DNA of 64,000 bases from Candidatus Epulonipiscioides gigas. GTDB taxonomy: Bacteria; Bacillota; Clostridia; Lachnospirales; Cellulosilyticaceae. The notes beneath the pieces were generated by a model, which was given only the letters and a program-made list of their open reading frames with translations, did no database searches and was not told the DNA's origin. A program made the position numbers and the translations under genes. The number at the start of each line of letters is the position of its first letter. Position 1 is the first letter of the stretch. Positions 17,409 through 25,754 of this stretch are shown here, in pieces. Where the stretch lies: NCBI GenBank assembly GCA_001983555.1, contig LJHE01000059.1, forward strand, positions 1 through 64,000, written 5' to 3'.

Positions 17409-18275
17409 ATGGAATTTATAATAGTAACAGGTATGTCAGGCGCTGGAAAAAGTACTGCTATAAAATGCTTTGAAGATATTGGATACTATTGTATTGATAA
17501 TTTACCACCAAGTCTTTTACCAAATTTTATTGAGCTCATCAATGATAAAAACCATCAATACAAAAAAATCGTACTTGGAATTGATATACGAGGTGGGATG
17601 TTATTTAATGAGTTATTTTTAAATTTAGATATACTAAAGCAATTTCGTCATACAATTTTATTTTTTGAATGCGCAGATTTAGAATTAATAAAAAGATTTA
17701 AAGAAACAAGAAGAATTCATCCTCTCGCAAAAGAACAAAGAATACAAGATGCTTTAGAAGAAGAGCGACTATTTTTAATAGATATTAAACAAAAAGCAAA
17801 TTATATAGTAGACACCACTCATATTTTACCAAAAGATGTAAAAGAGTTGTTAATAAATATATTTGAACAAAATAATGAATTTATGGGACTTGTAATTACT
17901 ATTATAGTTTTTGGTTTTAAATATGGAGTTCCAGTTGATGCTGACCTTGTTTTTGATGTGAGATTTTTAAAAAATCCTTATTACAACAAGCACCTAAGAG
18001 CTCATACGGGGAATACTATGGAAGTTAGAAACTATGTTTTTAATGATATGAATACTGAGATATTTCTTAATAAATTAACAGATATGGTAGGGTTTTTAGC
18101 TCCGCTATATACCAAGGAAGGAAAGAACCAACTTGTAATTGGAATAGGGTGCACTGGTGGAAAACATCGATCTGTTGTTGTTGCAAATGAGCTCGGTGAA
18201 TATTTAAAGAAAAATAAATATATGGTAAATATAGAATTTAGGGACATAGAAAAAGACACTAAAAGGGGCAAATAG
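17409..18275 (+). CDS. rapZ: RNase adapter / nucleotide-binding protein RapZ (YvcJ)
   Basis: P-loop protein; in gamma-proteobacteria an adapter for GlmZ RNA decay, in Bacillus (YvcJ) a nucleotide-binding protein affecting competence. Walker A is VTGMSGAGKSTAIKCFEDIG at the N-terminus; the C-terminal domain ends with the conserved IGCTGGKHRSVVVANEL. Length 288 residues is normal. AAGGAG precedes the ATG. Only one base separates it from yvcK, which implies translational coupling. Confidence 0.94.
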   Translation: MEFIIVTGMSGAGKSTAIKCFEDIGYYCIDNLPPSLLPNFIELINDKNHQYKKIVLGIDIRGGMLFNELFLNLDILKQFRHTILFFECADLELIKRFKETRRIHPLAKEQRIQDALEEERLFLIDIKQKANYIVDTTHILPKDVKELLINIFEQNNEFMGLVITIIVFGFKYGVPVDADLVFDVRFLKNPYYNKHLRAHTGNTMEVRNYVFNDMNTEIFLNKLTDMVGFLAPLYTKEGKNQLVIGIGCTGGKHRSVVVANELGEYLKKNKYMVNIEFRDIEKDTKRGK

Positions 18276-18276
18276 T

Positions 18277-19230
18277 ATGAAAGTTGTTGCAATAGGGGGA
18301 GGAACAGGCCTTTCCACAATGCTTAAAGGATTAAAAAAATATACTAATGATATAACAGCAATTGTTACAGTTTCTGATAATGGTGGACATTCTGGATTAA
18401 TTAGAACAGAGCTCAATATATCACCTCCTGGAGATATAAGAAATTGTCTCGTATCACTTGCTAATACAGAACCTATAATGAAAAGATTATTACAATATAG
18501 ATTTAAAGAAGGTACTTTAAAAGATCAAAATTTTGGAAATATGCTTCTGGCAGCTCTAACAAATTTAAGTGGTAGTTTTGGTAGTGCAATACAAGTTACA
18601 AGTAAAGTACTTGCAATTACAGGAAAAGTTTTGCCAGTAACTCTTGAGAATGTAAATTTACATGCTCTATTTTCTAATGGAAAAGAAGTAGTTGGTGAGA
18701 CAGAAATTGTAGAGTATGGTAAGCAAAATAAGGCTTTAATTGAAAAAATTGTTTTAAAGCCTGAATTTGCTGAGCCAACACCCGATGTTTTAAAAGCAAT
18801 TAGAGATGCAGATATAATAATTTTAGGACCTGGGAGCTTATATACAAGTATAATTTCTAACTTGCTTGTAAAAAAAGTTGCTCGTGCTATTACAAAAAGC
18901 AGTGCTAAAAAAATTTATATTTCTAATATTATGAGTCAACCAGGAGAAACAACAAATTTTACAATTGAAGATCATGTTAAAGAAATTGAAAAATATTTGG
19001 GAGCAAATGTTATAGATACTGTCATAATTAGCTCAACAAAAATTAAAAAAAAATATATTAAACAATATGCTGAAGAAGGAGCTCATTTATTAAAATATAA
19101 TAGAAGAAATAAACTTTGGAAAAGAATTCAACGAATTGAGGTTGATGTCGCAAAAATAGATGGTGTACGAGGACATATAAGACATAATTCAACAGAACTA
19201 TCTAAATATATTTTTAAATGCGGAGGATAA
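18277..19230 (+). CDS. yvcK: Gluconeogenesis factor family protein YvcK (CofD-like)
   Basis: Member of the CofD-like family; in Bacillus needed for growth on gluconeogenic carbon and for correct cell shape, and binds UDP-sugars. The N-terminus VVAIGGGTGLSTMLKGLKKY, SDNGGHSGLIRTEL, PPGDIRNCL and GPGSLYTSII motifs are diagnostic. 317 residues. The stop codon at 19228-19230 overlaps the whiA ribosome-binding region. Part of the murB-rapZ-yvcK-whiA-crh run. Confidence 0.95.
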   Translation: MKVVAIGGGTGLSTMLKGLKKYTNDITAIVTVSDNGGHSGLIRTELNISPPGDIRNCLVSLANTEPIMKRLLQYRFKEGTLKDQNFGNMLLAALTNLSGSFGSAIQVTSKVLAITGKVLPVTLENVNLHALFSNGKEVVGETEIVEYGKQNKALIEKIVLKPEFAEPTPDVLKAIRDADIIILGPGSLYTSIISNLLVKKVARAITKSSAKKIYISNIMSQPGETTNFTIEDHVKEIEKYLGANVIDTVIISSTKIKKKYIKQYAEEGAHLLKYNRRNKLWKRIQRIEVDVAKIDGVRGHIRHNSTELSKYIFKCGG

Positions 19231-19232
19231 AA

Positions 19233-20072
19233 ATGTCATTTTGCTCACAAATAAAAGATGAACTTGCTAATATCAAAGAAAATATGTTAGAAGAATTACA
19301 AGGTTTTATATTTATTTCTAAAAAAATTAAAAAAAATAAAAGTCTTATAATTTTAGGAACTGATAATTATTATAAAAAATATGAATTTTTTCTTAAAAAA
19401 TTGGAAAATTGTACGATAAACTCTTTAGACATAAATAGAGGAAAAAAATTTTTATTTACATTAAGCATTGATAATGCTAAAATTAATTATAACAACCTAA
19501 ATAAATTATCCTTTAAAAGAGCTTTTATTAGGGGATTATTTTTAGGTGGAGGTACGCTTACTAATCCACAAAAAGCATATCATTTAGAATTTGTTGCATT
19601 TACTAAAGATAAAGCAGAGTATATCAAAAATTTGTTAGATACACTAGAGATAAAAACAAAAGTGGTTAAGCGACGCAAAAATTTTATTGTATATTTAAAA
19701 GAAAGTTCGCAAATAGTAGATTTATTAAATATAATGGGTGCTCATAATGCTTTATTAGAACTTGAAAACATTAGAGTTGTTAAAGAAGTGCGAAATCATG
19801 TAAATAGATCAGTTAATTGTGAGCTTGCTAATCTTTCAAAAACGATAAGTAGTTCTGTTTTTCAACTAGAAGACATAAATTTTTTAATAAATACCATAGG
19901 ACTTAATCACTTACCTAATAATTTAGAACAATTGGCTAATTTGCGTCTTGAATATAAAGAAGCAACTTTAGGCGAATTAGGTTCTAAACTTAAACCACCC
20001 GTTTCTAAATCTTGTGTTTCTCACAGATTTAAAAAAATTAGTCAAATAGCCAAAGAGATGAGGCAAAAATGA
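19233..20072 (+). CDS. whiA: DNA-binding protein WhiA
   Basis: Conserved Gram-positive regulator, needed for sporulation septation in Streptomyces and linked to division and chromosome segregation in Bacillus. It combines a degenerate LAGLIDADG-type region (KRAFIRGLFLGGGTLTNPQKAYHLEF) with a C-terminal HTH containing the signature LGELGSKLKPPVSKSCVSHRFKKI. Start is set at the ATG at 19233 because CGGAGGA lies just before it; the ATG at 19218 falls inside yvcK. About 279 residues, slightly short for the family (about 310). Confidence 0.93.
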   Translation: MSFCSQIKDELANIKENMLEELQGFIFISKKIKKNKSLIILGTDNYYKKYEFFLKKLENCTINSLDINRGKKFLFTLSIDNAKINYNNLNKLSFKRAFIRGLFLGGGTLTNPQKAYHLEFVAFTKDKAEYIKNLLDTLEIKTKVVKRRKNFIVYLKESSQIVDLLNIMGAHNALLELENIRVVKEVRNHVNRSVNCELANLSKTISSSVFQLEDINFLINTIGLNHLPNNLEQLANLRLEYKEATLGELGSKLKPPVSKSCVSHRFKKISQIAKEMRQK

Positions 20073-20085
20073 GGAGGATTTTTTG

Positions 20086-20361
20086 ATGATTAACACATCT
20101 GTTACATTAAAGTTTAAAAATGGATTAGAAGCAAGACCAACTGCACTTTTTGTACAATTGGCAAGTAAATTTGAAAGTCAAATTTTTATCCAATTATTAG
20201 ATAAGAAAATTAATGCTAAAAGTATTATGGGAATGATGAGTCTAGGAACTATAAATGGAGAAATACTCGAACTTATTGTTGATGGAGAAGATGAGCAAGA
20301 TGCAAGCGCTGCTCTTTGTAACTTTTTATCAAAAGAAGAAATAGCATTGATTAACAACTAA
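20086..20361 (+). CDS. crh: HPr-like regulatory protein, Crh type
   Basis: HPr-fold protein. The region around the phospho-histidine reads NGLEARPTA, so His15 of HPr is replaced by Glu and the protein cannot accept phosphate from enzyme I. The regulatory serine segment KSIMGMMSLG is retained. This combination and the position directly after whiA match Bacillus Crh, a co-effector of CcpA in carbon catabolite control (Crh itself has Gln at that place). About 91 residues; ATG at 20086 with GAGGAGG upstream. A terminator follows. Confidence 0.88.
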   Translation: MINTSVTLKFKNGLEARPTALFVQLASKFESQIFIQLLDKKINAKSIMGMMSLGTINGEILELIVDGEDEQDASAALCNFLSKEEIALINN

Positions 20362-20382
20362 GAGGTCTTAAGCCTTTTAGTT
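20356..20382 (+). terminator. Terminator closing the murB-crh operon
   Basis: AACTAAGAGG pairs with CCTTTTAGTT around TCTTAAG, followed by a T run. The stem starts within the last codons of crh. Confidence 0.8.
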
Positions 20383-20455
20383 TTTTTTTGCATATTTTTA
20401 CTAAAATTTGGCGATACTTCTAAAAAATTAGAAAACAGTTAGAAAGTAGGAAACT

Positions 20456-21478
20456 ATGCAAACATCAGATTTTTATTTTAAATTGCCTGAAGATTTAATT
20501 GCTCAAACTCCATTAAAAGATAGAACTTCTTCTAAACTTATGGTACTTAACAGAGCTAATAATACTATTTTTCATAAACATTTTTGTGATATAATAGATT
20601 ACTTAAATGAAGGAGATTGTCTTATCTTAAATGACACAAAAGTTATACCAGCAAGACTTTTTGGGACTAGACAAACAGGTGGGAAAATAGAAATACTGCT
20701 CCTTAAAAGATTAGAAGATAATTGTTTTGAAGTGTTAGTTAAACCAGGAAAAAATGCTAAAATTGGTGATATATTAACTTTTGGTAATGGAATTTTGAGT
20801 GGCGAAGTAATAGATATTATTGATGATGGAAAACGAATTCTTAAATTTTCTTATAATGGAATTTGGGAGCAAATTTTAGATGAGCTTGGTCATATGCCGC
20901 TCCCTCCATATATTACTGAAAAATTAGAAGATAAAAATAGATATCAGACTGTATATGCAAAAAATGATGGCAGTGCAGCAGCTCCAACGGCGGGATTGCA
21001 TTTTACACAAGATTTATTAGAAAAAATTGAGCAAAAAGGTGTAAAAATTGCTTATGTAACTCTACATGTTGGACTTGGCACATTTAGACCTGTAAAAGTT
21101 GAAAATATAGCTGAGCATAAAATGCATTCTGAATTTTATCAATTAGATGAACAAAATGCTAATATTATAAATACTGCAAAAGAAAATGGAAAAAATATAA
21201 TTTCAGTTGGTACAACTAGTACGAGAGTATTAGAAAGTATTGCAGATAAATTTGGTAAAGTTAAATCTGCTAGTGGAGAAACTGATATTTTTATAGCTCC
21301 TGGATATAAGTTTAAAATAGTAGATAAACTTATTACAAATTTTCATTTGCCAGAATCTACATTAATTATGCTCGTTAGTGCTTTATACAATCGAGATAAT
21401 ATTTTAGAAGCATATAAAACTGCCGTAGAGCAAGAATATAGATTTTTTAGTTTTGGTGATGCAATGTTTATTCAATAA
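20456..21478 (+). CDS. queA: S-adenosylmethionine:tRNA ribosyltransferase-isomerase QueA
   Basis: Transfers and rearranges the ribosyl part of SAM to preQ1 in tRNA, giving epoxyqueuosine. The N-terminus [33 protein letters not shown], the [12 protein letters not shown] signature, [10 protein letters not shown] and NFHLPESTL are all present. 340 residues, normal. No tgt gene follows; the gene has its own terminator. The upstream region shows no preQ1 riboswitch that I can recognise. Confidence 0.96.
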   Translation: MQTSDFYFKLPEDLIAQTPLKDRTSSKLMVLNRANNTIFHKHFCDIIDYLNEGDCLILNDTKVIPARLFGTRQTGGKIEILLLKRLEDNCFEVLVKPGKNAKIGDILTFGNGILSGEVIDIIDDGKRILKFSYNGIWEQILDELGHMPLPPYITEKLEDKNRYQTVYAKNDGSAAAPTAGLHFTQDLLEKIEQKGVKIAYVTLHVGLGTFRPVKVENIAEHKMHSEFYQLDEQNANIINTAKENGKNIISVGTTSTRVLESIADKFGKVKSASGETDIFIAPGYKFKIVDKLITNFHLPESTLIMLVSALYNRDNILEAYKTAVEQEYRFFSFGDAMFIQ

Positions 21479-21499
21479 TAAGTTTTATTTGACGCAAAA

Positions 21500-21523
21500 A
21501 AGACGAGGATTTTCTCTCGTCTT
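21500..21523. terminator. Terminator between queA and a convergent GNAT gene
   Basis: AAGACGAG and CTCGTCTT form a perfect stem with an 8-base loop, flanked by A on the left and T-rich sequence on the right, so it can serve both converging genes. Confidence 0.82.
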
Positions 21524-21537
21524 AGTTTTGATTATGC

Positions 21538-22068
21538 TCATAATAAGAAGTTATTAAAATCAGATGGATACAATTCATAATCAATAGATGATTGGAGTTC
21601 ACCCATTTGATTTGTCCATGAATTTTTATTAATACGTAACTTTCTAAAGCCAAGTTTCTCATACACATGCTGTGATCTTTTATTTTTTAGATTGGTGTCA
21701 AGAATAATTTTGTTGTATTCCAAATCATTAAATAATGAATATATCAACATACTTAAAATAATTTTTCCATTACCTTTATTTTGCTTAGAAAAGTCACAAA
21801 TTTTTATTCCAATTTCAGCAACTCCATTACTTTTGTTGCGATAGTTCATTTCGCCCACTGCGACATTATCAATTTCAATAATTAGTTGTCTATGAGTGTC
21901 ATCGGTGTCTTTTTCTAAACTATCAGCAATTGATTGTGCAGTTTGACCTGCTCCATTCGGAAACCCTGCGTGTACCATTATTTTTCCATCATTCCACCAT
22001 GCTGCAAGCTGTTCGACATCGGTGGTTGTTGCATTTCTGATAATTAAATTTTTGTATTTAAGTAACAT
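21538..22068 (-). CDS. GNAT family N-acetyltransferase (RimJ/RimL-like)
   Basis: Acetyl-CoA-dependent acetyltransferase of the Acetyltransf_3 type; substrate unknown. Features include the start NLIIRNATTTDVEQLAAWWNDG, the CoA motif region KQNKGNGKIILSMLIYSLF and the closing HVYEKLGFRKLRI. 176 residues, normal length. The gene is transcribed toward queA. Family D copy 3 begins about 30 bp beyond its start codon, so that repeat may carry or disturb its promoter. Confidence 0.8.
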   Translation of the reverse strand: MLLKYKNLIIRNATTTDVEQLAAWWNDGKIMVHAGFPNGAGQTAQSIADSLEKDTDDTHRQLIIEIDNVAVGEMNYRNKSNGVAEIGIKICDFSKQNKGNGKIILSMLIYSLFNDLEYNKIILDTNLKNKRSQHVYEKLGFRKLRINKNSWTNQMGELQSSIDYELYPSDFNNFLL

Positions 22069-22101
22069 TGTTTTTCTCCATTTGTTGGTATGGCTAAAGT
22101 A

Positions 22102-22270
22102 TAGTCACAGTACTTTAAAATAATAGTAAAAATATATAATTGCTTAAAAGTCTACTTGTATAGTCTACCATTAACCACTCCTTGTACCTTTGGTACTGTT
22201 ACCACCTTAAAAGAGGGAACCATTGGAGATGGTAGCTTCAGCTGACGGTGTAGTTTATAATTATAAATAA
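22102..22270 (+). repeat. Family D structured repeat, copy 3
   Basis: Starts with the 49-bp block identical to 14683-14731. The remainder holds a perfect hairpin GTACCTTTGGTAC, an ACCACC...GGAACC stretch and AGCTGACGG. The hairpin and AGCTGACGG recur in the element at 53271-53448 (there GCACCTTTGGTGC), with compensatory base changes in the stem. No coding frame. Confidence 0.55.
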
Positions 22271-22298
22271 TCTTCGCATCAGTATACCATATATTGAG

Positions 22299-23075
22299 TT
22301 AGCTTGCAAAATAGTTATTTTGACTGAGCTCGTAGTATGCTTGTTTTATATAAGCTGGTGTATTTGGTTTAAACACAGGAGCTCTGTAATTGTTTTTAGA
22401 TGAGTCAACATATTGAACTCCATTTTGTTCGCCGAGCTTTTCTTTTTCTTTGATAATTTCTTTTAATTTATCCATAGTAGCATCTTTTTGTTTAGCTCTT
22501 TTTTCAGCATCTTTTTTATCATCTTGCAATGGATCATAGTTAGCATCTTGATCTTGTGTAATACTATTTTTTAAAGCAGCTATAAATGCATCAGATGCTC
22601 CCATTTTAGATAATTCATCATATGAATATGAAACAGGAAAGCCTACTTCATTGCCATTTTTATCATAAAAGGTAAATGTCATTCCCTCTTCTGTTGTTTT
22701 CATACTAACACCTGTTGCTCCTTCCGGAGCATCAATCATAAATCCTGAGCCATCACTAAAACTGAGTTCGATTGATTGAAGTTCAATATTCAAAACTGCT
22801 TTTGTGCCTTTTGGTAAATTAGCATCAATTTCTTTTGCTACGGGGCTATCCGACTCTTTAATATTATTCTCATCATCTAATAATGCTCTTTCAGTATAAT
22901 TAAAATATCCATTATTATCAAACAAAGATGATGAAGTAAATTTTCCTATATTTTCATTTTTCTCTATTTGTCTTGACGTTGATTGCATAAAATTACTAAA
23001 TAAACTGTTTGCTGATTTTACTTTAGGAACATAACTAGAATTATTTTGATCAAATAAACTACTGAGAGCATTCAT
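22299..23075 (-). CDS. MNALSS-family hypothetical protein, paralog 2
   Basis: Unknown protein of 258 residues, same length as its neighbour at 23227-24003. N-terminus (MNALSSLFDQNNSS, then a Phe/Ser-rich segment and NNGYFNYTERALLD) and C-terminus (KEKLGEQNGVQYVDSSK through QAYYEL) match the other copies closely, while residues 70-190 have diverged. The middle contains GSGFMIDAPEGATG and FTFYDKNGNEVGFPVSYSYDELSKMGAS, aligned with similar stretches in the paralogs. No signal peptide. Upstream of its ATG the AAGGATGTG site and TTTAC are followed by ordinary sequence, i.e. it lacks the mini-element found in the other two copies. Confidence 0.7.
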   Translation of the reverse strand: MNALSSLFDQNNSSYVPKVKSANSLFSNFMQSTSRQIEKNENIGKFTSSSLFDNNGYFNYTERALLDDENNIKESDSPVAKEIDANLPKGTKAVLNIELQSIELSFSDGSGFMIDAPEGATGVSMKTTEEGMTFTFYDKNGNEVGFPVSYSYDELSKMGASDAFIAALKNSITQDQDANYDPLQDDKKDAEKRAKQKDATMDKLKEIIKEKEKLGEQNGVQYVDSSKNNYRAPVFKPNTPAYIKQAYYELSQNNYFAS

Positions 23076-23226
23076 CGCAACACATCCTTTACTTATAAAT
23101 AATTTATCTAATGCTCATTATAATATATAAATAATACAAATTTATTTAAATGCCATAATTCATAGTTTATTTGTATTAAATAAAAAATTTTCATCTCACT
23201 TGATTAAAATGAGATGAAAGCAGTAG

Positions 23227-24003
23227 TTAGCTTGCAAAATAATTATTATAACTTAGCTCGTAGTATGCTTGTTTTATATAAGCTGGTGTATTTGGTTTAA
23301 ACACAGGAGCTCTGTAATTGCTTTTAGACGAGTCAACATATTGAACACCATTTTGTTCGCCGAGCTTTTCTTTTTCTTCTACAACTTTTTCTAATTTATC
23401 TATAGTAGTATCTTGATTTTCTTTACGTTTTTCATCATTATTTTGCTCATATTTAAATGGTTCCTCTGGATTAGCAGCTTTCTTTTTTAAAATTTCTACT
23501 AAGTCAGCAGATGCACCAAGATCAATTAGATCGCTATATGAATATGAAAGAGGACTTCCTTGTACTTCTTCTCCGTTATCATCATAAAAAGTACATGTTA
23601 TTCCTGTTGTGGTTAGTTGCATATCACCATTTACTGCATCAACAGGAAATTGAATATAAAAACCAGAGCCATCATAACGATGACGTATACCAAATGCTCC
23701 ACCTGTAACAATTACCTGTAGTGAATCATCATCAAGCTCTTTTTCTAGTTGACTATCATTATATCCAACAGTATTGTCATCCTCATTGAATAATTCTCTT
23801 TCATCTAATAATGCACTTTCGGTATAATTAAAATAGCCATTATTATTAAACTGAGCTGATGAAGTAAATTGTTCTAAATTTTTAGTTTCATCTGTTTGTT
23901 TTGACTGTGATTGTAGAAAATTACTGAAAATACTTTTTGATGATTTTACCTTATAAACAGAGCTAGAATTATTTTGCTCAAATAAACTACTTAGAGCATT
24001 CAT
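23227..24003 (-). CDS. MNALSS-family hypothetical protein, paralog 3
   Basis: 258 residues, almost identical to the gene cut by the left window edge and a clear paralog of 22299-23075. I choose the ATG at 24003 since AAGGATG lies directly upstream and the other copies start there; the longer frame to 24027 would include the ribosome binding site and cannot exist in the first copy. Conserved ends and a variable middle suggest selection on terminal motifs, for instance for export or assembly, but this is inference. The mini-element 24021-24422 lies immediately upstream, so transcription may now depend on it. Confidence 0.7.
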   Translation of the reverse strand: MNALSSLFEQNNSSSVYKVKSSKSIFSNFLQSQSKQTDETKNLEQFTSSAQFNNNGYFNYTESALLDERELFNEDDNTVGYNDSQLEKELDDDSLQVIVTGGAFGIRHRYDGSGFYIQFPVDAVNGDMQLTTTGITCTFYDDNGEEVQGSPLSYSYSDLIDLGASADLVEILKKKAANPEEPFKYEQNNDEKRKENQDTTIDKLEKVVEEKEKLGEQNGVQYVDSSKSNYRAPVFKPNTPAYIKQAYYELSYNNYFAS

Positions 24004-24020
24004 TTCAACACATCCTTTAC

Positions 24021-24422
24021 CAAACAAGCCGTAAAGCCACTAGCTTGAGCTATGGGGATATAAGGCTATTAAATTTTCCTTTAAAACTCTTGACATATTT
24101 TAACATTTATTGTATTGTATTGTATTGTATGGATACAATACAATATAGGTGGTTGCTAGAAGTAGTCATTTCTAGTGTAAAATATTCAATGCACCGAAAA
24201 TGTTTCTAAAGTGAAGCACGACAAGAAAAAGTCGTAAAAACACCGTAAAAGACTAAATGTCTTTGATATAAGGTAACATTATATCAGCCTAGGGAACTAT
24301 AATGTTCTGCCCTAGGAGGGGCAATGGCATGCCCTAAACTAAAGGTCATACTGGACTAGCAGAAATGAATTTGTCCTTTAATCACTTTAGAATCCCTCGC
24401 CTTTAGTCGTAGGGAGTGTCAA
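24021..24422 (+). mobile_element. Family A mini-element copy 2
   Basis: 402 bp, near-identical to 755-1142, with the same TTTAC left flank (24016-24020), left-end hairpin and right end GTGTCAA. Differences include extra copies of TATTG near 24110-24125 (slippage) and a changed right-end hairpin (CTTTAGTCGTAGGGAG) that weakens the stem. No tnpA or tnpB. The right flank is a different sequence from copy 1. Confidence 0.75.
24090..24118 (+). promoter_or_regulatory. Putative promoter inside family A copy 2
   Basis: TTGACA (24090-24095), 17 bp, TATTGT (24113-24118), conserved with copy 1 despite the TATTG expansion just downstream. Confidence 0.38.
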
Positions 24423-24549
24423 GGGTGAGAAGTCAAGAGCAAGAAAAACTTTGATTTATTCTTTTGTATATTCTATTGATGATGTAAGCCCAAAAGAACA
24501 AATTGCTGTAGAGGTTAATAATAAAATTTATTTAGCTGAGAGAATATAA
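24423..24549 (+). pseudogene. 3' fragment of an unidentified gene next to mini-element A
   Basis: Directly after the mini-element right end a plus-strand frame runs for about 40 codons to TAA at 24547-24549 with protein-like content (KGEKSRARKTLIYSF, then IDDVSPKEQIAVEV and KIYLAERI). There is no start codon or ribosome binding site, so it looks like the tail of a gene whose front was lost when the element-bearing block arrived. I do not recognise the family. Confidence 0.35.
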
Positions 24550-24696
24550 TATTAGCAATTTCCTAATTAAATACTTCAAGTCCTATAAATTAATATTTAT
24601 GTTATATTTAATTGCTCTAATTTCTTGAGCACTATTTAAAAAAATTTTAGCTCCCCATCTCTATTTGTTATTAGATAGAATTGGAGAGCTTTTTAT

Positions 24697-25122
24697 TTAT
24701 ACATTTCTGCCAAAATATGTACTGCATTCTTTAAACTTTTCAGAGCTACAACAGCAACATCTACTAGGTCTTGGTTGAGGTTTATTGAAACAACATTTCT
24801 CATTGGAGCAATTTTCATTAGGTTTAGGATATATTTCAATAATTTCTAATATATTATCAATCTTATTTGTTAAAAGCCAGTCTTTTGCTGTAATATCTTT
24901 TAAAGTCTGTTTAGCTAAATTACAAGCTTTTAAATATTGCTCATGGGTTATTTCTCCATTTGCATATTTTTTATTGAGAACTTTTAAAGTTTCAGCATGT
25001 GAAGTTGTAAAGTTTGCTATAGCTACTTGTTCTTGTGCAATTGATGATAATAATAAACTTATTGTGTCTTGTATATCTATTTCTATCTTAGGAGATATAT
25101 TTGGTATATTAGGCATGCTCAT
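24697..25122 (-). CDS. Cys-rich probable spore-surface protein (MSMPNIPNI family)
   Basis: About 141 residues starting MSMPNIPNISPKIEID, the N-terminal signature of a clostridial family that usually sits near exosporium or collagen-like genes. The central part is helical (LLLSSIAQEQVAIANF). The C-terminus has eleven Cys, including a CCCC run, typical of disulfide-linked spore coat layers. ATG at 25122 is chosen because AAAGGATG lies upstream. It is divergent from its paralog at 25264; both upstream regions show CATAnnnTA boxes of the sporulation sigma E/K type. Confidence 0.65.
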   Translation of the reverse strand: MSMPNIPNISPKIEIDIQDTISLLLSSIAQEQVAIANFTTSHAETLKVLNKKYANGEITHEQYLKACNLAKQTLKDITAKDWLLTNKIDNILEIIEIYPKPNENCSNEKCCFNKPQPRPSRCCCCSSEKFKECSTYFGRNV

Positions 25123-25141
25123 TTTATCACATCCTTTCTCA

Positions 25142-25150
25142 TATAATATG
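25142..25150 (-). promoter_or_regulatory. Possible sigma E/K -10 box of the Cys-rich gene
   Basis: CATATTATA on the minus strand matches CATAnnnTA and lies 20 bp from the start codon. A matching -35 (AC) at the proper distance is not convincing. Confidence 0.3.
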
Positions 25151-25176
25151 TTCAAAATATTTTTTCAATAACTTGT

Positions 25177-25204
25177 CACCCTTTTCGTCTAAAAACATAA
25201 TATA
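25177..25204 (+). promoter_or_regulatory. Possible sigma K promoter of the gene at 25264
   Basis: CACC at 25177-25180 and CATAATATA at 25196-25204, spaced by 15 bp, fit the mother-cell sigma K pattern (AC...CATAnnnTA). The start codon is 60 bp downstream. Confidence 0.4.
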
Positions 25205-25263
25205 TAGTATAAGCTACCTAGGAGCTTAAAAAAAAATATATATTATGAGAGGATGTTTTATTT

Positions 25264-25653
25264 ATGTCAATGCCATCAATTCCAAATTTAGAACCATCAA
25301 TTAAAATCAACCAAGAGGAAGCTCTAAATGTTATATTAACTTCAATAGCTATGCAAGAGCTAAGTCTTTCTCACATTGTAAATGCTGAGGGTGAAAAAAT
25401 CCAATTTGCATTAGGTACATTACACGAGGGCGATCAAGCTCTTAGTTTTGATGAAATTTTGAAAGTTAACCAATCAGCTAACAGAATGTTACGTGACGTA
25501 ATTAAAAACCAAATGCTACTTAGTATGAAGATGGAAGATACTGCTAGTCTTTTAATACAACTACAATCTAGTGCATCTGCTCCAAAAGTTGAACCAGAGC
25601 CAACTCCTGAGCCAACACCAGAACCAGAACCAAATCCTGAACCAGCAGTATAA
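25264..25653 (+). CDS. Probable spore-surface protein with Pro/Glu/Thr tail
   Basis: 129 residues. N-terminus MSMPSIPNLEPSIKINQEEA is the same signature as the divergent neighbour, and residues 20-100 form a helical domain (LTSIAMQELSLSHIVNAEGE, then NRMLRDVIKNQMLL). The last 25 residues are a PEPTPEPTPEPEP repeat, a stiff linker that may project from the spore surface. AGAGGATG precedes the ATG. Family members I know of this type are annotated as hypothetical or coat-like; a spore role is inferred from the family and the promoter. Confidence 0.65.
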   Translation: MSMPSIPNLEPSIKINQEEALNVILTSIAMQELSLSHIVNAEGEKIQFALGTLHEGDQALSFDEILKVNQSANRMLRDVIKNQMLLSMKMEDTASLLIQLQSSASAPKVEPEPTPEPTPEPEPNPEPAV

Positions 25654-25754
25654 AATCTACTAAAATGGGGCTATTATTAAATTAATAGCTCTATTTTCTA
25701 TTTAAAAAAACTGATACACTAAATTATATTATAGTGCAACAGCTAAATTAACAG

